From Terriglobia bacterium (GTDB taxonomy: Bacteria; Acidobacteriota; Terriglobia; Terriglobales; Acidobacteriaceae), in NCBI GenBank assembly GCA_020072815.1, contig JAIQGE010000001.1, positions 124,001 through 188,000 of the forward strand: a DNA stretch of 64,000 bases. The letters are read 5' to 3'. Shown one piece after another: positions 61,839 through 64,000 of the stretch (position 1 is its first letter; each line of letters opens with the position of its first letter). Position numbers and translations under genes: made by a program. The notes under the pieces are model-generated. The model worked only from the letters and a program-made list of their open reading frames with translations, was not told the origin of the DNA and ran no database searches.

Positions 61839-63197
61839 ATGTTTGAGAACCTTCAAGAAAAGATGCAGCGAGCGTTCAAGAACCTGCGCGGGCAGGGCAC
61901 GCTCACTCCGGAAAACATCCAGGAAGCGCTGAAAGAAATCCGGCTGGCGCTGCTGGAAGCCGACGTCAACTTCAAAGTGGTCAAGCAGTTCATTGACACC
62001 GTGGCGGAAAAGGCCGTGGGCCAGCAGGTGCTGACGGCGCTCTCTCCGGCGCAACAGGTGATCAAGATCGTCCACGACGAACTGGTCGCCATGCTGGGCA
62101 AAGACACATCCAAGCTGAAGTTTTCTTCGCAGCCGCCCACGGTCATCCTGATGGCCGGACTGCAAGGTTCGGGCAAAACCACCACATCCGGCAAGCTGGC
62201 GGCATGGCTGAAGAAAGGCGGGCATCGCCCCATGCTGGTGTCCGTGGACGTGTACCGTCCCGCGGCGCGCCAGCAGTTGAAAGTTGTGGCCGAGGCCATC
62301 AAGGCCCACCTCTACGAAGGCAAGGTTGAGCATGCCGACACGCCCACGGTGGAGCGCCTGGCCAAGGAAGCCCGCAAAGAAGCCGCCAACTCGGGCTGCA
62401 ATTTCCTGATCGTGGACACCGCCGGCCGCCTGCATATAGATGACGACCTGATGGCGGAAATGCAGTCGCTCAAAAAGCTGCTGAACCCGCAGGAAATCTT
62501 GTTCGTGGCCGACGCCATGACCGGACAGGACGCCGTGAACTCCGCCGAAGAATTCCATAAGAAGCTGGCCATCACCGGCGTGATTCTGACCAAGATGGAT
62601 GGCGATGCACGCGGCGGCGCCGCGCTTTCCATCCGCCAGGTGACCGGGCAGCCGATTAAGTTCATCGGCGTGGGCGAAAAGTACGACGCGCTGGAGCCGT
62701 TCCATCCCGACCGCATCGTCGGCCGCATTCTGGGCATGGGCGACGTGATGACGCTCATCGAAAAGGCCCAAGAACACGTGGACCAGAAAAAGGCCACGGA
62801 GTTCGCGTCCAAGGCGCTTTCCGGAGGCGGCTTTTCCCTGGAAGACTTCCGCGACCAGTTGCGCCAGGTGAAGAAAATGGGATCGCTGGCCAGCGTGATC
62901 AAGATGCTGCCCAGTGTGGGCCCGTTTGCCGGCATGCAAAAAGCCGCTGACCACGTGGACGACAAACAGCTCACCCACGTGGAAGCCATCATCAATTCCA
63001 TGACCAGCCATGAGCGGCTGAATCATGAGGTGATCAACGGCAGCCGGCGCAAGCGCATCGCCCGCGGCTCCGGCACCAGCGTGCAGGAAGTGAACCAGGT
63101 GCTGCGGCAATACGCCCAGATGCGCAAAATGTTCAAGGACATGGGCAAGGCCAGCTTTGGCAGAAAGCTGGCGGGGATGAAGTTTCCAGGAATGTAG
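61839..63197 (+). CDS. ffh: Signal recognition particle protein Ffh
   Basis: 452 residues. N-domain helices (1-85) are followed by the GTPase G-domain: GLQGSGKTTT (G1), DVYRPAA, DTAGRLH (G3) and TKMDGDARGG (G4). The Met-rich M-domain that holds 4.5S RNA and signal sequences follows (GSLASVIKMLP, GSRRKRIARGSGTSVQEVNQVL, MRKMFKDM). It targets inner-membrane proteins to FtsY and SecYEG. Confidence 0.98.
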   Translation: MFENLQEKMQRAFKNLRGQGTLTPENIQEALKEIRLALLEADVNFKVVKQFIDTVAEKAVGQQVLTALSPAQQVIKIVHDELVAMLGKDTSKLKFSSQPPTVILMAGLQGSGKTTTSGKLAAWLKKGGHRPMLVSVDVYRPAARQQLKVVAEAIKAHLYEGKVEHADTPTVERLAKEARKEAANSGCNFLIVDTAGRLHIDDDLMAEMQSLKKLLNPQEILFVADAMTGQDAVNSAEEFHKKLAITGVILTKMDGDARGGAALSIRQVTGQPIKFIGVGEKYDALEPFHPDRIVGRILGMGDVMTLIEKAQEHVDQKKATEFASKALSGGGFSLEDFRDQLRQVKKMGSLASVIKMLPSVGPFAGMQKAADHVDDKQLTHVEAIINSMTSHERLNHEVINGSRRKRIARGSGTSVQEVNQVLRQYAQMRKMFKDMGKASFGRKLAGMKFPGM

Positions 63198-63307
63198 GGT
63201 TTGCTTTTGTCCCGAGCGTTCGTACTTGAGGGTCGCATGACCCGAAACCCTGAGCGAAGCCGAAGGGGAGGGAACTCTATCGGTTTCGCGGGTCGCTGTA
63301 AAGCTTT

Positions 63308-63337
63308 CACCACGGAGACACGGAGGCACGGAGAAAA
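63308..63337 (+). repeat. CACCACGGAG-type repeat, copy 1
   Basis: The CACGGAG word is repeated (CACCACGGAGACACGGAG then GCACGGAG). The reverse complement of the same pattern occurs at 63485-63516 and 63548-63576. It lies in the 474-base ffh-lexA gap. Confidence 0.75.
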
Positions 63338-63484
63338 GCAGAGCGGGAATTGGGATCTGTGTTTCATGGATTCCGCCCATATCCTCTTTCGCGAACTCCC
63401 ATCGTCGTAATCGCAAACCCCGCTTCAACAGATGTTTGCTTGGTTGTCGTAAAAACAACGGTTCGTCCGTTCGCTCCTCATTCT

Positions 63485-63576
63485 TTTTTTCTCCGTGTCT
63501 CCGTGCCTCCGTGGTGAACAAGCCCTGATGCGAAGCGAGTCTTGCTTCCTCCGTGTCTCCGTGTCTCCGTGGTGAA
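63485..63576 (-). repeat. CACCACGGAG-type repeats, copies 2 and 3
   Basis: Two copies in the same orientation, 63485-63516 and 63548-63576, inverted relative to copy 1 and separated by 31 bases of unrelated sequence. No gene is supported between ffh and lexA. Confidence 0.75.
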
Positions 63577-63635
63577 GGAAATCCCCGAACCAAACCAGTA
63601 AATCCTTCTTTTTTCCTTCGTTTTGCACAATTATC

Positions 63636-63666
63636 TTGACAGTTCGTATTTTGTTCGTAAATAATT
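63636..63666 (+). promoter_or_regulatory. lexA promoter with GTTC-N7-GTTC SOS box
   Basis: TTGACA at 63636-63641 is followed by GTTC (63642-63645), seven bases, and GTTC (63653-63656). An AT-rich -10 area (TAAATA from 63658, or AATAAT) comes next. The direct repeat GTTC-N7-GTTC is the LexA box type known from Alphaproteobacteria. Its position between the -35 and -10 boxes fits autorepression. Confidence 0.65.
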
Positions 63667-63671
63667 CGCTT

Positions 63672-64000
63672 ATGGCTATTACTAAACGGCAACGTCAGGT
63701 TTACGACTTCCTGCAGACCTTCATGCAGACCAACGGATACTCGCCATCGTTTGAAGAGATTGGCGAAGGGCTGGGCTTGAGTTCCCTGGCCACGGTGCAC
63801 AAGCACATCACCAATCTGGAGAAAAAAGGGCTGCTCAAGCGCGAGTACAACCGCAGCCGCTCCATTGATGTTCTTCCGGTGCGCGGCTTGTTCAAGCGGA
63901 CCGTACAAAAACCGGAGACGGCACTGCCCCTGATGGGGCGCATCGCCGCCGGCCAGCCGATTGAGGCGGTGGAAAACCCGGAAACCATCTCGCTGGGCGA
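63672..64000 (+). CDS. lexA: LexA repressor, N-terminal part (cut by window edge)
   Basis: About 109 residues are visible. The winged helix reads MAITKRQRQVYDFLQTFMQ, SFEEIGEGLGLSSLATVHKHITNLEKKG. Then comes a linker and the start of the S24 autoprotease domain (PLMGRIAAGQPIEAVENPE), which includes the Ala-Gly cleavage-site region (AAG). It represses SOS genes and self-cleaves with RecA. The catalytic Ser/Lys lie beyond the window. There is no strong ribosome-binding site before the ATG. Confidence 0.93.
   Translation, partial: MAITKRQRQVYDFLQTFMQTNGYSPSFEEIGEGLGLSSLATVHKHITNLEKKGLLKREYNRSRSIDVLPVRGLFKRTVQKPETALPLMGRIAAGQPIEAVENPETISLG

Noticed and set aside
63308-63576. CRISPR or integron-type array
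   Set aside because: Copies are inverted relative to each other, internally periodic, and no cas or integrase gene is present.
61833-63908. Long minus-strand open frame of 691 codons
   Set aside because: It is the antisense shadow of ffh and the start of lexA; composition is His/Gln/Gly-rich, as expected from reverse reading of a GC-rich gene.

Overview
The window reads as a chromosomal segment of a Gram-negative Acidobacteriota (Terriglobia/Koribacter-like) bacterium. The evidence is an acidobacterial-type duplicated orphan ABC permease (7046-9475), a GWxTD protein, many secreted proteins with outer-membrane barrels, moderately high GC, meso-DAP-type MurE and a dispersed acidobacterial-looking intergenic repeat. 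I see no rRNA, tRNA, CRISPR array, prophage or complete insertion sequence.

Layout. 1-9.5 kb: start of a Tat-exported protein, a secreted CarboxypepD_reg/barrel protein and a GWxTD protein (minus strand), a MacA-like adaptor plus MacB/LolD-type ATPase (plus strand), a small zinc-ribbon protein with its terminator, and the convergent orphan permease. 9.7-19.3 kb: a PBP-like transpeptidase and one half of the division/cell-wall cluster, transcribed leftward as murG-murC-(plus-strand secreted protein)-ftsQ-ftsA-ftsZ. 19.5-33.5 kb: an accessory block that splits the cluster. It holds acetyl-CoA synthetase, a PEGA protein, and a leftward set GntR regulator - 2-oxoacid:ferredoxin oxidoreductase gamma-delta, alpha, beta - OxlT-like MFS transporter, followed by a C25/caspase-like protease with a small partner and a trimeric-type porin. 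33.6-40.4 kb: the other half of the cluster, murE-murF-mraY-murD-ftsW, with a decayed element flanked by terminal inverted repeats between murF and mraY. 41-46.4 kb: aminotransferase, trpD, sucC, sucD, ndk. 46.8-64 kb: a 1.5-kaa subtilase, an M28 peptidase and class III aminotransferase, purA with a small monooxygenase, an HDAC-like deacetylase, an exported Hcp-like protein, an MFS exporter with a divergent TetR regulator, ffh, and the start of lexA.

Most notable. The three-subunit oxidoreductase carries, at a constant numbering offset, the residues I recall as diagnostic for oxalate oxidoreductase (Arg in YPIRP, Arg and Asp/Phe in GNRALDDPGAF). It sits with a transporter that keeps the OxlT arginine and lysine. 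Together with a GntR regulator and its candidate operator this makes a coherent oxalate uptake and ferredoxin-reducing oxidation locus, in a phylum where I do not know it to be described. A second notable signal is a 91-93 bp intergenic element in seven copies, three of them arranged in tandem with a 117-118 bp period, placed inside gene pairs such as murG-murC and sucC-sucD.

How the genes cooperate. MurE, MurF, MraY, MurD, MurG and MurC with FtsW, FtsQ, FtsA and FtsZ make and divide the peptidoglycan sacculus. SucCD, Ndk, Acs and the oxalate set are central-carbon and energy functions. The secreted peptidases, barrels and porin suggest a soil heterotroph that degrades proteins and uses small organic acids.
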